From positions 2,557,001 through 2,621,000 of the forward strand of contig NC_081817.1 of NCBI RefSeq assembly GCF_030704535.1: a stretch of 64,000 nt of DNA, given 5' to 3'. The DNA is from Vitis vinifera (lineage: Eukaryota; Streptophyta; Magnoliopsida; Vitales; Vitaceae). Made by a program: the position numbers and the translations under genes. A model generated the notes under the pieces. The model did not search any database, was not told where the DNA came from, and saw nothing but the letters and a program-made list of their open reading frames with translations. Each line of letters begins with the position of its first letter. Position 1 is the stretch's first letter. Below, in pieces: positions 47,301 through 57,700 of this stretch.

Positions 47301-48251
47301 AGATAAATACTAAAAAGGATCCCTCAAGCCACTTTCCTTTGAATGTTAAAAGCTTGTTATCAACTGGTATGTTTGATGGGGTTCCTGTGAAGTATGTTTC
47401 ATGGACACGGGAGGTAAGTCCTCCAATTTATAATTTTCCATGGTAAATTTGAATGGCCATAGAGGCTGTTCCACTGATGAATTTTCCATATACTGATGTG
47501 TGGTTATATCCATTACAGAAGAGTGTTCGAGGAGTTATAAAAGGGAGTGGGTATTTGTGCAGCTGTAAGGACTGCAATAGCTCTAATGCAAGTAACTGAT
47601 ATTTTTTAGCCTCTTGTTGGGCTAGGAACTTTCAGTCTTGAGTTCAATGGCCTAATTGATCCATTATTATCTAAGTCCTAACTGGCCAATTGAATTTTCT
47701 ATGCAGTGTCTTAATGCTTATGAGTTTGAGCGCCATGCTAATTGCAAGACCAAACACCCAAACAATCATATTTACTTCGAGAATGGGAAAACCATTTATG
47801 CAGTGGTCCAAGAGCTGAAAAACACTCCTCAAGACAAGCTTTTTGAAGTGATTCAAAATGTAACTGGATGTCCTATTAATCAGAAGAATTTTCAAACTTG
47901 GAAAGGTGATGCAGAATTTTTATTTGATTTATAGCGAATTGAATAAAATTGATATTCTCATCTTTCTAGCTAAGTGGGTCAATATATTCTAGAGGTGGTA
48001 GTACATGTAATGGATGTGCACTTATAAATTGTCTCTAAATAACTTGAGAGTGTGGAAGATGTTATGTGTTTCTATTGCTTATAAGTTAACTATTTTGACC
48101 TTGTAAAACTTGGCATGGAAATGTGAAGAATTATTTTGAATTTTCTCACACATTTTTTTTTTGCCTCTTCTCAGCATCATATCAGGCGGCAACAGTTGAA
48201 CTTCAGCGTATCTATGGAAAGGATGGAGCCACAGGACCAATCTTGAAATAA
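39139..48251 (+). CDS. TDBD (TPL-binding/Jas-like, PF16135-type) domain nuclear protein
   Basis: Predicted coding exons are 39139-39141 (ATG only), 45809-47413, 47519-47587, 47707-47905 and 48175-48251, for 650 residues. Exon 2 opens AFHKNSIWARNAGCLTDG and has no in-frame ATG before 45920. Relatives I recall start M-S-F-Q-N-K, so the ATG directly before the GTAGGA donor at 39142 fits. Residues ~148-370 hold about a dozen imperfect repeats around ISMGxxYNK. Residues ~395-475 hold QKDAQASEILG-type 11-residue repeats. The C-terminal domain (~510-645) includes GMFDGVPVKYVSW, GVIKGSGYLCSCKDC, CLNAYEFERHANCKTKHPNN, HIYFENGKTIY and ATVELQRIYGK. This domain is annotated as TPL-binding/Jas-like and is shared with PHD proteins of the IDM1 group. 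No PHD finger is present here. A role in transcriptional regulation is inferred; the exact function is unknown. The third intron is GC-AG (GCAAGT). Confidence 0.8.
39571..39613. repeat. TA microsatellite
   Basis: An uninterrupted TA array of about 21 units inside intron 1 of the TDBD gene, directly next to an inverted LINE tail. Confidence 0.95.
39614..39880 (-). mobile_element. LINE 3'-tail fragment, antisense to the host gene
   Basis: Read on the - strand it contains TTTGGGTTGCTTCTGTATAC, CCCTGTATACTATGAGGG and a final ATTTCTTTTTATCTATCC before an A run. This matches the style of the LINE tail at 19254-19984 (ATTTATCTATC before poly-A). No coding remains. Confidence 0.5.
41490..42175 (+). 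mobile_element. Degenerate plant L1-type LINE remnant with RNase H-like end
   Basis: Near 41570-41605 one frame reads LIWIERNARIFNNS, the motif after zf-RVT in plant LINEs. Near 42039-42100 another frame reads STNSIANHLAKQRLNQLVSF, matching the RNase H (RVT_3-type) end in which A-D-x-LAK is typical. Frameshifts and stops separate the pieces, so it is inactive. A T-rich tail follows. Confidence 0.6.
43140..43755 (+). mobile_element. Second degenerate LINE remnant, zf-RVT region plus tail
   Basis: Visible fragments are LDHVLIYCS near 43269, a GVLGIS/SWVFPQ-like stretch near 43335, and an IVWKRRNKKTFGG segment near 43449. Multiple frame changes are present. The end (about 43620-43755) runs from TTCTTTCTTCTTATTG to CCTTCAATATATATAT and is repeated at 44205-44320. 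Confidence 0.6.
44158..44355 (+). mobile_element. Second copy of the LINE tail, flanked by AT and GT microsatellites
   Basis: TGTTCTTTCTCCTCATTG, then TTGCGTGCCTTGTATACCCT and ATCAATATATATAT, parallels 43622-43755. It sits between an AT array (44158-44200) and an AT/GT array (44309-44355). It could be a duplication of the first tail or an independent insertion. Confidence 0.5.
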
Positions 48252-49124
48252 GGACTCTGCCTCTTCCAAAGTCATAAGGTAGGTTAACACCAGACCTATG
48301 CACAGCATACATTTTTATAAAAAATCATAGTGGATTTGGATTTTTAGATTGGGACCTGTACATAAATTATAGACCCAGTTTTGGAACTTTAAATTGGGCT
48401 TGGGTCTAGCTCCACAATAAATTTGGAACTTTACAATGGACTTACTTCTGTGATCCTTATCGTTGTTTTAGCTTTTGAACATTTGCATTAGGATCTTAAT
48501 TTCTTCTGGTTTTTTGGACTCAAAAAGTAGCGTTTCACTACATTTTCTCCAGGAATTTAGAATTTGAATCAATGGATATGCAATATCTTTTGTGTGAATG
48601 GATTATGATACCATTTGGCTAATGCTGTGGTGCTTAAGTGAGCTTATCCTGGGATAGACTGAGCATCAGATAGGCCTTGTTCTGGGTTTGAGCCCAAAGC
48701 TTTGAGCATCTTATTTATTTGGCTTAGGTTAATTCTAGTTATAGCTGGCTTTGAAGACCATATTTCAGTTCATTTCAGGGATGGTATTGCTTATGTGTAT
48801 AACAGTGATGGAACATGCAGGTTTGAACTGAATTGGAATACAAGCTGGGCCTAAGCTTCCCCAGTTCATTGTTTGCAAGGATTTCTTATTAGTCATGACC
48901 TCGATGTGCTTGTGTTCTAAGTTCAATTTCCAGTGCTGCTCGGTCATTCCAAGCCCTGGCAACCAAAGTCTAGGAATTCATCTGCCTCTTGTACTACAGA
49001 GATATTTGAACTTGTCCTTCAATTTCAGTCATGAATGAAGTAGTTTGAACCATCATTTTAAATGCTGTGGATTGCCTCTCAGGTCCTCAAAATATCAATT
49101 GAACTGGAACAGGTCTGTATAAGG
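48252..49124. other. Intergenic, 3' side of the TDBD-domain gene
   Basis: The 3' UTR probably starts here. I see no further coding exon and no clear repeat. Confidence 0.4.
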
Positions 49125-49830
49125 TCATTTTATGAGCTCTCCCTTTTCAATGCTATGCTGACGAAGTGTAGGTTGGGGCCCATATGGGAGTTCCATGACC
49201 AAAAACTCAGGAGCCACAGATGTCCTGCCTTCTTCCTTTGATTTGCTCTTATTTGGTCCTTTTTTTGGTATACATACAACACAACTCATCAGAGGATGCC
49301 TTCTTGATATTCTTACTATTTGAGTTTTGGGTAGGGCCTGTAACAAAGACTGCGTTCATCTGTAGAATAGATTCACTGTTATTGGACTGGGTTTCTGAGA
49401 TTGTAGAGGAGGATATCCTTGCTTTGGATTAGTAGAGCACCAAGTTTGTTTCCATTACCATAGGTTTGAATTTTGCTGCCTTTTTCAAATAGCTTACTGG
49501 CTGTCCAGGTTTGGACAGGAAGAGGGAAAAACTGCTGATGAAATGAAGCCCTAGTGGAAATCATTTTAAGGCTAGCTACTACCATATTTCATAGTTCATA
49601 GGGCCTCAGAATCTCTTCTAGAGCTATTTTTAGGACCCAATTATGTATTCTTTCGTTAATCCATTTTGCAGTTCTGTTCTTGTGGAATCCACAGATGGTG
49701 CTCACCATTTATTCAAAACATGCTCTGTTTACCTACTGATCTGGACCATATTGATGGATGTTAGTACACTTCTAGAATGGTCCATATTCCCAGCATACCA
49801 AAGGTCTTCATTTGAAGGGTCCCAACTTTG
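49125..49830 (-). pseudogene. Possible degenerate coding remnant, family not recognised
   Basis: On the - strand two adjacent open frames (49585-49379 and 49346-49125) have protein-like composition. The first includes FEKGSKIQTYGNGNKLGALL and LLYNLRNPVQ, the second PEFLVMELPYGPQPTLRQH. A broken upstream stretch continues to about 49830. They are out of frame with each other and have no shared start. The FEKGSK/LYNLR style is faintly like F-box-associated repeats, but I would not assign it. Confidence 0.25.
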
Positions 49831-50030
49831 ACCTATCTTTGCCCTACAAATCAACGCTCTTAACTCAGCCTTGTTATGATAAATACTTTTTGCTTATATT
49901 GCAACTTAGGGTTCTTCAATAGATTTTATGATAAACATTATGAACTTGGGTTTCAGGTTAATTTCATGGAACATGTTACATACAGAAAACTCAAAATCTC
50001 AATCACTTCAACTCTGTTCTTTCAATTCCT

Positions 50031-51902
50031 TCAAACACATTCCTCGACTGTCACTTTGGTAACAGAATCACCATTTAAGGTCTCTGCATTCCCATTCATT
50101 CTAGCCATTTGTTGATCAATTGGCACCAGCCGGACTCCCTCTGGTTGATCCTTGCTCTTACCCCATAAAATTAGATATAGGCCGATGATAATGACTACTG
50201 CTCCAAGAACCCTTCAAAAAACAACCGAATGGAACCCACAGTGTTCCCATCAATATTGTGAATGATCATAATTAGAGATTGAAATCGACATCAACACTTA
50301 CATTCCCAAGTAGAGTGCCTCAGCAAAAATGAAGGAGCTCAGAATGGCAACAATAATCATGCTCAGAGGATTAAAAGACGACACAAAAACCGGTCCCTTT
50401 TCTCCCATTATCACTCCTTGAATGTAATAAGCAATGGCTGAACACACTATCCCCTGCATCCAAACATCATATCTGATCATAAATGCAGTAGTTTAAGCCA
50501 TTGAGTCACAGCATTTGAATTATTGGAAGAAATCTTCCCAGAAGTAAATGTTACAGTCAGTTCTAATTGCCAAAAGAGTCTTCACAACCCACTTCATATT
50601 AACAAAATATTCAAAATTTTGAATCCCTTTACCTAAATGCTCTTTCAGCAAATGATATTTTTGCGCTAGTTTTTCTTTTCTAGGAAACTCTATCTGGAAG
50701 AACTGATGGAAAAACCTAATGTTATGAAAGTGACTTACACCATAGAGAACAGCACATAGTGTAGGACCCTTGGGTATAACCCAGATTGAGGCATTGCCGT
50801 GTTCAATAATAAGGGTGACCATGGCACCTTCAAGAGCCCCCATCAGACATATCAAAGTGGTGAGGGAGAGCTGAGCTGGATATGACTTCACCGTACGTGC
50901 CTATAAGAGTAGTCAACTTAACTTATTCAGATGATCTGCACAACACTCAAAACTTTCCTCTAATGTTTCAGTAACATGTTACAGAAACTTACTTGTAGAT
51001 TCAGGAAACATGCCCAGCATACACAGCCTGCTGTGATCATGAGGGCACCTTTAATGGGATGTTGTTGCTGACTAGTAGAAGATTGATGATAGTGTCTTCC
51101 TTTAGTCCATGGCAGGTCTGGTGCAGGCCCTTTAACCAGTGTCATAAGCATAGCTCCCCCCACTGTTACCAATGTCCCCACCACCTTTGCCTGGCTATGC
51201 AGTCTTCTCAGATTCACCTTCTCTAGCCTGCAAAATCCCTCACAAATGTAAATGACCTCCAAATGCATGCCCTACGAATCACAGAACTATTCAGTTGGTG
51301 AACTGTTCTCTGATAATAATACTAGTGATTGGAGAGTTACCTGAGGACCAAAGCTACTAGAAATGTGAATGCAGGAATAATATTGCTCATAGCAGTGGTA
51401 AAAGTTGCAGTTGTGTTCTTCATCCCCACATAATACAGGTTCTGATCAATCACAGGCCTGTAGGGAGATCAAATAGACATAATTAAGATCAACCCTTTAG
51501 TGAGAAATAAGAGTAAAGTCTAGATTTAGAAGAAAGAGATAATTACTCTAGTAACCCCATCAGCATTATCTTTGCAAAGATGGAGACAGTCATCCTTGGC
51601 CACCTTTTCCTGCCAGATATCCATTACTGGGGTCAATTTCTTCTCCATATATATAAGAGAGGGAGAGGGAGAGGGAGAGGGAGAGGGTGAGAAAACCTTT
51701 CTAAGACAATAGCAAAAGGAGCAATGACAGCAGCTGCAATGACATGGCGGTAGACGACGAAAGTGTAGTGGTTCATCCCTGCGTTTAGTGCATACTTTGC
51801 AATTATACTTAACCCTGCATAGCCAAACTGCAACAAAACCACCGCCAAAATTGGCATTGCCTGCATAATCTGCACCCTCAACGAGTAATCCTCCTCGCCC
51901 AT
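50031..51902 (-). CDS. WAT1-related protein (nodulin MtN21/EamA-type transporter)
   Basis: Seven exons read on the - strand: 51902-51697, 51609-51547, 51457-51341, 51227-50993, 50900-50739, 50453-50302 and 50211-50031, giving 371 residues. All junctions are GT-AG and keep frame. Two EamA (10-TMS drug/metabolite) domains are visible: the first with ILAVVLLQFGYAGLSIIAKY, YRHVIAAAVIAPFAIVLER, PVIDQNLYYVGMKNTTATF and NIIPAFTFLVALVLRLE; the second with ARTVKSYPAQLSLTTLICLM, GIVCSAIAYYIQGVIMGEKG, PVFVSSFNPLSMIIVAIL and AEALYLGMVLGAVVII. LILWGKSKD marks the end of the last membrane segment. Family members move auxin, amino acids or other small metabolites across the tonoplast or plasma membrane. The substrate here is unknown. 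The start is the first ATG, 65-72 bp after a TATA box. Confidence 0.93.
51656..51688. repeat. AGAGGG hexamer repeat in WAT1-related intron 1
   Basis: About five AGAGGG units lie just inside the donor of the first intron (on the - strand a CCCTCT run). The tract is likely length-variable. Confidence 0.8.
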
Positions 51903-51966
51903 ACTACTGTTTATTGCTTTATGAGCTAGCTAGCTGGTATATGAAAAAGAAGCCATTCATTACCAG

Positions 51967-51974
51967 CTTATATA
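51967..51974 (-). promoter_or_regulatory. TATA box of the WAT1-related gene
   Basis: TATATAAG on the - strand, about 65 bp before the ATG at 51902. This implies a short leader of about 30-40 bases. Confidence 0.5.
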
Positions 51975-54721
51975 CTGTCATTTCCTCTATAAAACCAAAC
52001 TCAGCACGGCTGCGCTTATTCCAAATCAATGGACTCCACTAAGTGAATCCTGCACTCACCTCTACATGTAATGTGTGTATACTGTGTGACACTACCAGAT
52101 ACCACCATTGCTGACTAAGGAGGAGAGTCATTGTGCCAAGAAAAACATTTCCCAGAAGTGGAGGCTTGGTGGGGTTTGGTTAAATGGAATGATATCAATC
52201 GGTTGGAAAAGGGTTTTGCAGAAAATGAGCAGAAAATGAGGTTTAGTTCTGGGATAGGACCCATTCATTTGTTTATTAGGTTGCCTTTCGTGAAGGTATT
52301 CCCATGAAGTGTATTCCACGAATGTCTGTTTTCACTTTCCCAGAATAATCAGTTATGACGGCTTTCTTCTGTGGATTGACATCTATCTTCCACGGTTACG
52401 TTAACACCATACGCACAAACCCTAAGTAGTATGCCATTACTTAAAATGTTGCTATGTTCTTTGACATAGCTAATCACTTTACGGTTGAATGTTCCTACTT
52501 CTGACTTAAAATTAGTCATTCATGTGAAGATTACGGGAAGCAGCATGAAATTATAGAAAGTTTGATGCACAAAATAATCCATGGCTAAGGATCACTTTTG
52601 TCTTTATTTAAAGCCATTACATGTGTGAAAAATACCATGATGCTTGAAAAAGTATTGTTTGGAGGTTTTGATTTCTGTCATTGGATTTGAATATACAATA
52701 GGAAATGTAAGGATATACCATCTGCGTTTTGTTTCAGCTTGCTTACATCATTCATATTTTGGTCATATTATTATTATTATTATTATTTTTAATATTCTAG
52801 TCAATTATCATAAACTTATGATAATTTTTTGAACATGGATTCTTCCTAGTGTCCATGTTCAAAAGATGTGACCAAGGATCAGGCTTTAGTAAAGAAGTAA
52901 ATGATAAAAATTATAGAAGTATGTTGGAGTGTATTTTGTTGATAGCAGTGAAATGAGTATGCATGATGTGGATGAAATTAGTGGATCAACATTAAAGCAG
53001 GGAGGAATTGGTCCATGGTAACGACTTATTAATGCTGTCCATCTCATCCTTCACAACCTCATGCATATAGTGCCTCCCATGATACTATGGCTCTTCAATG
53101 CCCATTGTTATAAGAGAAAAAGGAGAAATCCATGATGTTGTGGCTCTGTTGAGTCCAACAACAAAAATGGTTTTTTTTTTATATATATAAATTCCAAATG
53201 GATGCCACAAATTTAGGCATTTCCTAACCACCTATGCTGACATTTGGATAAATTCATATCTGCATGATGTTGCTAAGCCAACTTGTGCAGGTGGTTAAGG
53301 TTATGTTTGACGCCTAAAAACAATCGAAGAAAAGGAAAAAAAAAAAAAAACTGCTAAAGAAAATGACTGTCATATTTGGTTGTATTACAAAAAAATATAT
53401 GGAGAGGAGATAAATAAATTAAATGATTCTGAAATAATGTATAAAAATAATTTATTAATTTTAAATCCATTTTTTTATTTTTCCTTCATTTTTTTCCACA
53501 AAAGATTGGCCGACCAAGAGTAGTTACGTGCCTCACATAACATCGCTCTGCTGTTACTGTTACTGTTACTGTTAGTTCAGCTCTGCTGTTACTGTTAGTT
53601 CAAAAGCAGTGGCTCGAACTTAATCATGGTATTATATTCAAGGATAATGGTATACAAAGTAAACTTTAGCTTCTGATACATGCACCATCTTCGATCGCAT
53701 TTCCATATAAACCACAGGCGCCGACTAGTAGTTCATGTGTCAAACCCCATCTTCACTAAAGTTTCAGACTAATTGCATCATCACCTTATCTTTAAATTTC
53801 AAAATAAAAGAAGCTGTTTTTGGCCCCTATTTATAGCTTTAGACAAGTATAACAGCTCTTTGTCTTCATTAAAGCTGAGTGTTATGAACAGCGACAAGAA
53901 ATATCTTCTTTTGGATGGTTCATTGCTGTACTAAACACTGAAAAGGTAAAAAGGAAATTTGCAATCTTTCTATGGAAGGAAGCGCATGATCTTCATCATG
54001 ACATGGGAATTAAAATTCGGAAGCTCATAAAAACTAAAATCAGAAAATGGTTAACAAATGGTTGATAAATTAACTGGTAGATAGGGTTGTTAGAGGAGCT
54101 CTAGAATTAGAAGTTCTATGAACTAAAAAGTTAGTTTCATTAAATTGTACAAATCAAAGTAAATTTCTCCATATATCAAATCATCGCCTAGAACGTGATC
54201 GAGATGCCAAACAGAACATACTGCCATTTGAGGTCCAATATTTCCACCACTATTCTGAGTCTGCTTCATACTCCATTTCATGAAATAGAATTGCAATTGT
54301 TCTTTGAACTTTAAGTAGCCATACCTTTGTATCACTCCCCAATTTGAACCTCATCAAGGGGCAAAAGGTTTGCAGAATGAAGGCCAAGGTCTACAAATAA
54401 ACAGAAAGGATGATGGTATTACAGCGAAAATGTTTCACAGACAAATAATTGTAAGAAGGATTAATTCACAGTTGTCGTGACAAATCCTTTTATGTGTAGT
54501 GCTTGAAAGATGGAATATATCTGAAGTCGCGCTCTTCAACTCATGTGTGAACATGAATGTCATCATGCATTAGCAGACAGGGAAAAAAATTAGAGAACAA
54601 AACAAGCGATATCAAAATCAAGAGAATTTTATAGCCAAGGTTCAGACTGTGCACCACATGGCGATACTCCATGTGTGATTATTCCCTTTTGAGATTGGTT
54701 TTTCTTGGTTTCTGGTGGGCA
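51975..54721. other. Intergenic between the WAT1-related and OGDH genes
   Basis: It contains the WAT1-related promoter on the left and the OGDH 3' UTR on the right (54400-54721 probably). Simple repeats seen are an ATT run at about 52768-52786, an A run near 53336-53350 and a TACTGT run at about 53555-53575 within a short CTGCTGTTACTG duplication. No gene is supported. Confidence 0.45.
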
Positions 54722-57700
54722 TCAGAAAGGATAATTGATTGGTTCGGGCTGCAAGGCTTTCTGCACAAGTTCAGTCTGTTCTTTGGTATGCAACGAGCTG
54801 AAGCCAGTGGCTGTGGCAGCAGATGGAGCCCGGCCAACGTACTTGACATCCTCCACAGTACCTCTGTCCACCTCTTTCATTGCAGTACAAAGGCGGGGTA
54901 AAATGTAGTTGTATGCACCCATATTCATGGGTTCCTCTTGGCACCATACAATCTCCGCATCTGAAAGAATTGCAACAAAGGTGAAATGAGAGATGTAGTC
55001 AATAGGAATGAAATTCCAAATAAATGCATACATAATTGAATCTCACAGGGATTACTCCAAAGTCAAAATTATACAGAAACTAGGGTAAAGCACTGCTTAT
55101 GTTTGTAAGATTTTGCAATTCAACGGTTTTTTTGTAGGCACTGGAAGGGATGAGTGAACATCTCCATCAGCAATAGTTGTTTCATATGTTTTTGGAAATT
55201 GGTGAAGGTCAGGGATCTAGCCTAGCATCATCCTGAACATACCCTTTTCTTAAACATCACTGGACAGTTGTGGTCTCTAAAACAGATGACCTTTAAATGA
55301 CCCAAATAAGATGCAACTAGGTCAGTAGACACAGACACAGGTCTCAATGTCTGAAACTGATGCAGGAGAATGCCATAGGGTGAAAAGGTGAAATGTGTTA
55401 ATATACAAGGGAACTTGCATTCTCCCAGCTAAAAGTCCCCTCTTCAATTCATGGAAAAAAGTAAAGATAGAGCTTATTAGAGAGATTAACAATAACTCCT
55501 GCTTCAGTTGCAAGTTCAGAATACATACTTGGATATCGCTTCAGCTCTCGCTGAGCGAGGTCATATGGGAATGGACAAAGCTGTTCAACCCTACAAATGG
55601 CAACGTCATTAGCCTTGACTTTCTTTCTCTGTTCATCCAGCTCATAATAAACCTGTCGAGAAAAACAGAATGTCAAGCACATTTATGGCCAATGGAACCT
55701 ATCATAACCTGATATATACAATTAATATACTTTAAGTTCTCCACAACACACAACATACAAAATCAAGTCAATGCCTTGATTTTTTTGGGTGGATGTTTCT
55801 AGTGGATAAATAGGGAAAATGTATAAGCTTCAAGGTTTACTGCATAGAGCCCATCTGAAAGTGGGGAAAACCTCTGATTGAGGTAGTAAAAGAAGACAAA
55901 AGATAGCAATGGCAAAGGTGCTTATACCTTTCCAGAGCAAAGAATCAAGCGTCTGATACCCTCCTCCAGACTTGAGTGGTCATTCTGGTCCTTTATGAGG
56001 CGCTTGAATCTTGTCCCTTGTTTGTCAAAACCTGGGTGGCCTTGGACATCATCAAATTCAGATAGATTTGATTTGCAGTCTTTATGACGTAGCAAGTTCT
56101 TTGGAGACATCACAATGAGGGGCTTGCGGAATTCCCTGTGTATCTGAGAAATGAAACAAAAAACATAAGAGACCAAATTAACTTGTCCAGAAACTCGAAA
56201 GAAATGAATAACCAAATTAGTTGCACTTACCTGTCGCCGAAGAACGTGGAAATAATTAGCAGGAGTTGTGACGTTCACAATCTGCCAATTGCATTCCTGG
56301 ATCTGCTTCCTAAGAGTTGGATCCATCTCAGGTATAACATATGGATTGTCATCACTCATCTGCAGTCAGATTTTACAGATACATCAGTTTGGAGTCAAGG
56401 TTAAACCTACTGCCAGACCAGGAGGCATGCAGACAAATCCCAGCATTCTGAGGAAATTCAGGAAAGCAGAATGATTTTGAAGGAAGAACTAGACGGATTA
56501 GAGAAGAGTGAAAGTTAAAACATGATTTATTCCATGCTTGGACTGCATTCTACAATTGTCCAATTATCTGCATAGGATTGACATTCCAAAAGGATTTTCC
56601 TCTTTTAGCTAATTATATGTGAAGTTGTCCTTTCAATCATTGTGCTCAACCCTTGACAGAGCAAAGGATATGTGGAAATCAAAACACACACACACGAGAA
56701 TAAGAAAGTTGAAAGGCCATGCATGTCCTGTACCTGAAGGAAACGCTCTAAGCGTGCACTTGAATGTTCGGGGCCTTGGCCATCATAACCATGAGGAAGC
56801 AGCACAACAAGCCCAGTCTGACGCAGCCACTTTGATTCCCCACTGCTCAAGAACTGATCAAATATCACCTGAGCCCCATTGGCAAAATCACCAAATTGAG
56901 CTTCCCACATTACCAAAGCATTTGGATTTTCCATTGAGTAACCCAATTCAAATCCAAGGACACCAAACTCTGAGAGCGAGCTGTACACAAGAGAAAACAT
57001 ATTGCATCTCATTAGAACCAAGTTAAAGAAAAAAGCACCAGTTTAACAAGAAAAATGTTCTTGATAGGCAGTTCGACAGAAAATATGTATTTTAGCAGAT
57101 GTCATACCAACAGTTGCGGTCTAGCAATCAACAAGTAATGGGAAATAAAATACCTCACCACAACATGCTTTAGATTCTAGATATAAGAGCCCTAAGTCCT
57201 ACTCTCGACTTAAGCAAATGTAAAAGCATCTAAAGGTTACATTCTAAATATAATGCCTTCAAAATAGTGTAGAGAAGAAGTGTAACAAACTTGGAGAAAT
57301 TGTTCTTTATGGAAGGAAAAAATGTGTACAAACACCACCTATGCATGATAGGGAGTTGGGTTTATGACAATCTTGTGAGGGGATTTAGGTTGACACCACC
57401 CTCGTGAGGGGATTTAGGTCAACACTACCCTTGCGATAGAGGTCAAGTTGAAGCCATCCTATGATGGGGTTCAGGTTGATGTGTTCTTGTGAACAAGATG
57501 TGGTTGACATCATCACTGCAATAGATCAATGTACCCTTGTGAGGAGTTCTGGTCAATGCAATACATGTGATGAGGGTCAAGTTTACAAGAGTACGAATGT
57601 AAAGTGTAAGAGTCTGTTTAGGTGTTTGATTCTTCGTATCTCAAACTTTAGGATACAAGGACTCATTGAAAAAGGATCTAGAATATACTTAAACATGGGG

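Noticed and set aside
46368-47306. Several + strand frames of 60-96 codons
   Set aside because: They are other-frame readings of the repetitive TDBD exon 2.
56619-57026. 135-codon frame on the + strand
   Set aside because: It is antisense to OGDH exon 4 and adjoining intron, with no domain.
57340-57600. Spaced repeats resembling a CRISPR-like array
   Set aside because: The units are degenerate, have no constant spacer, and lie in a plant intron. They form a minisatellite.
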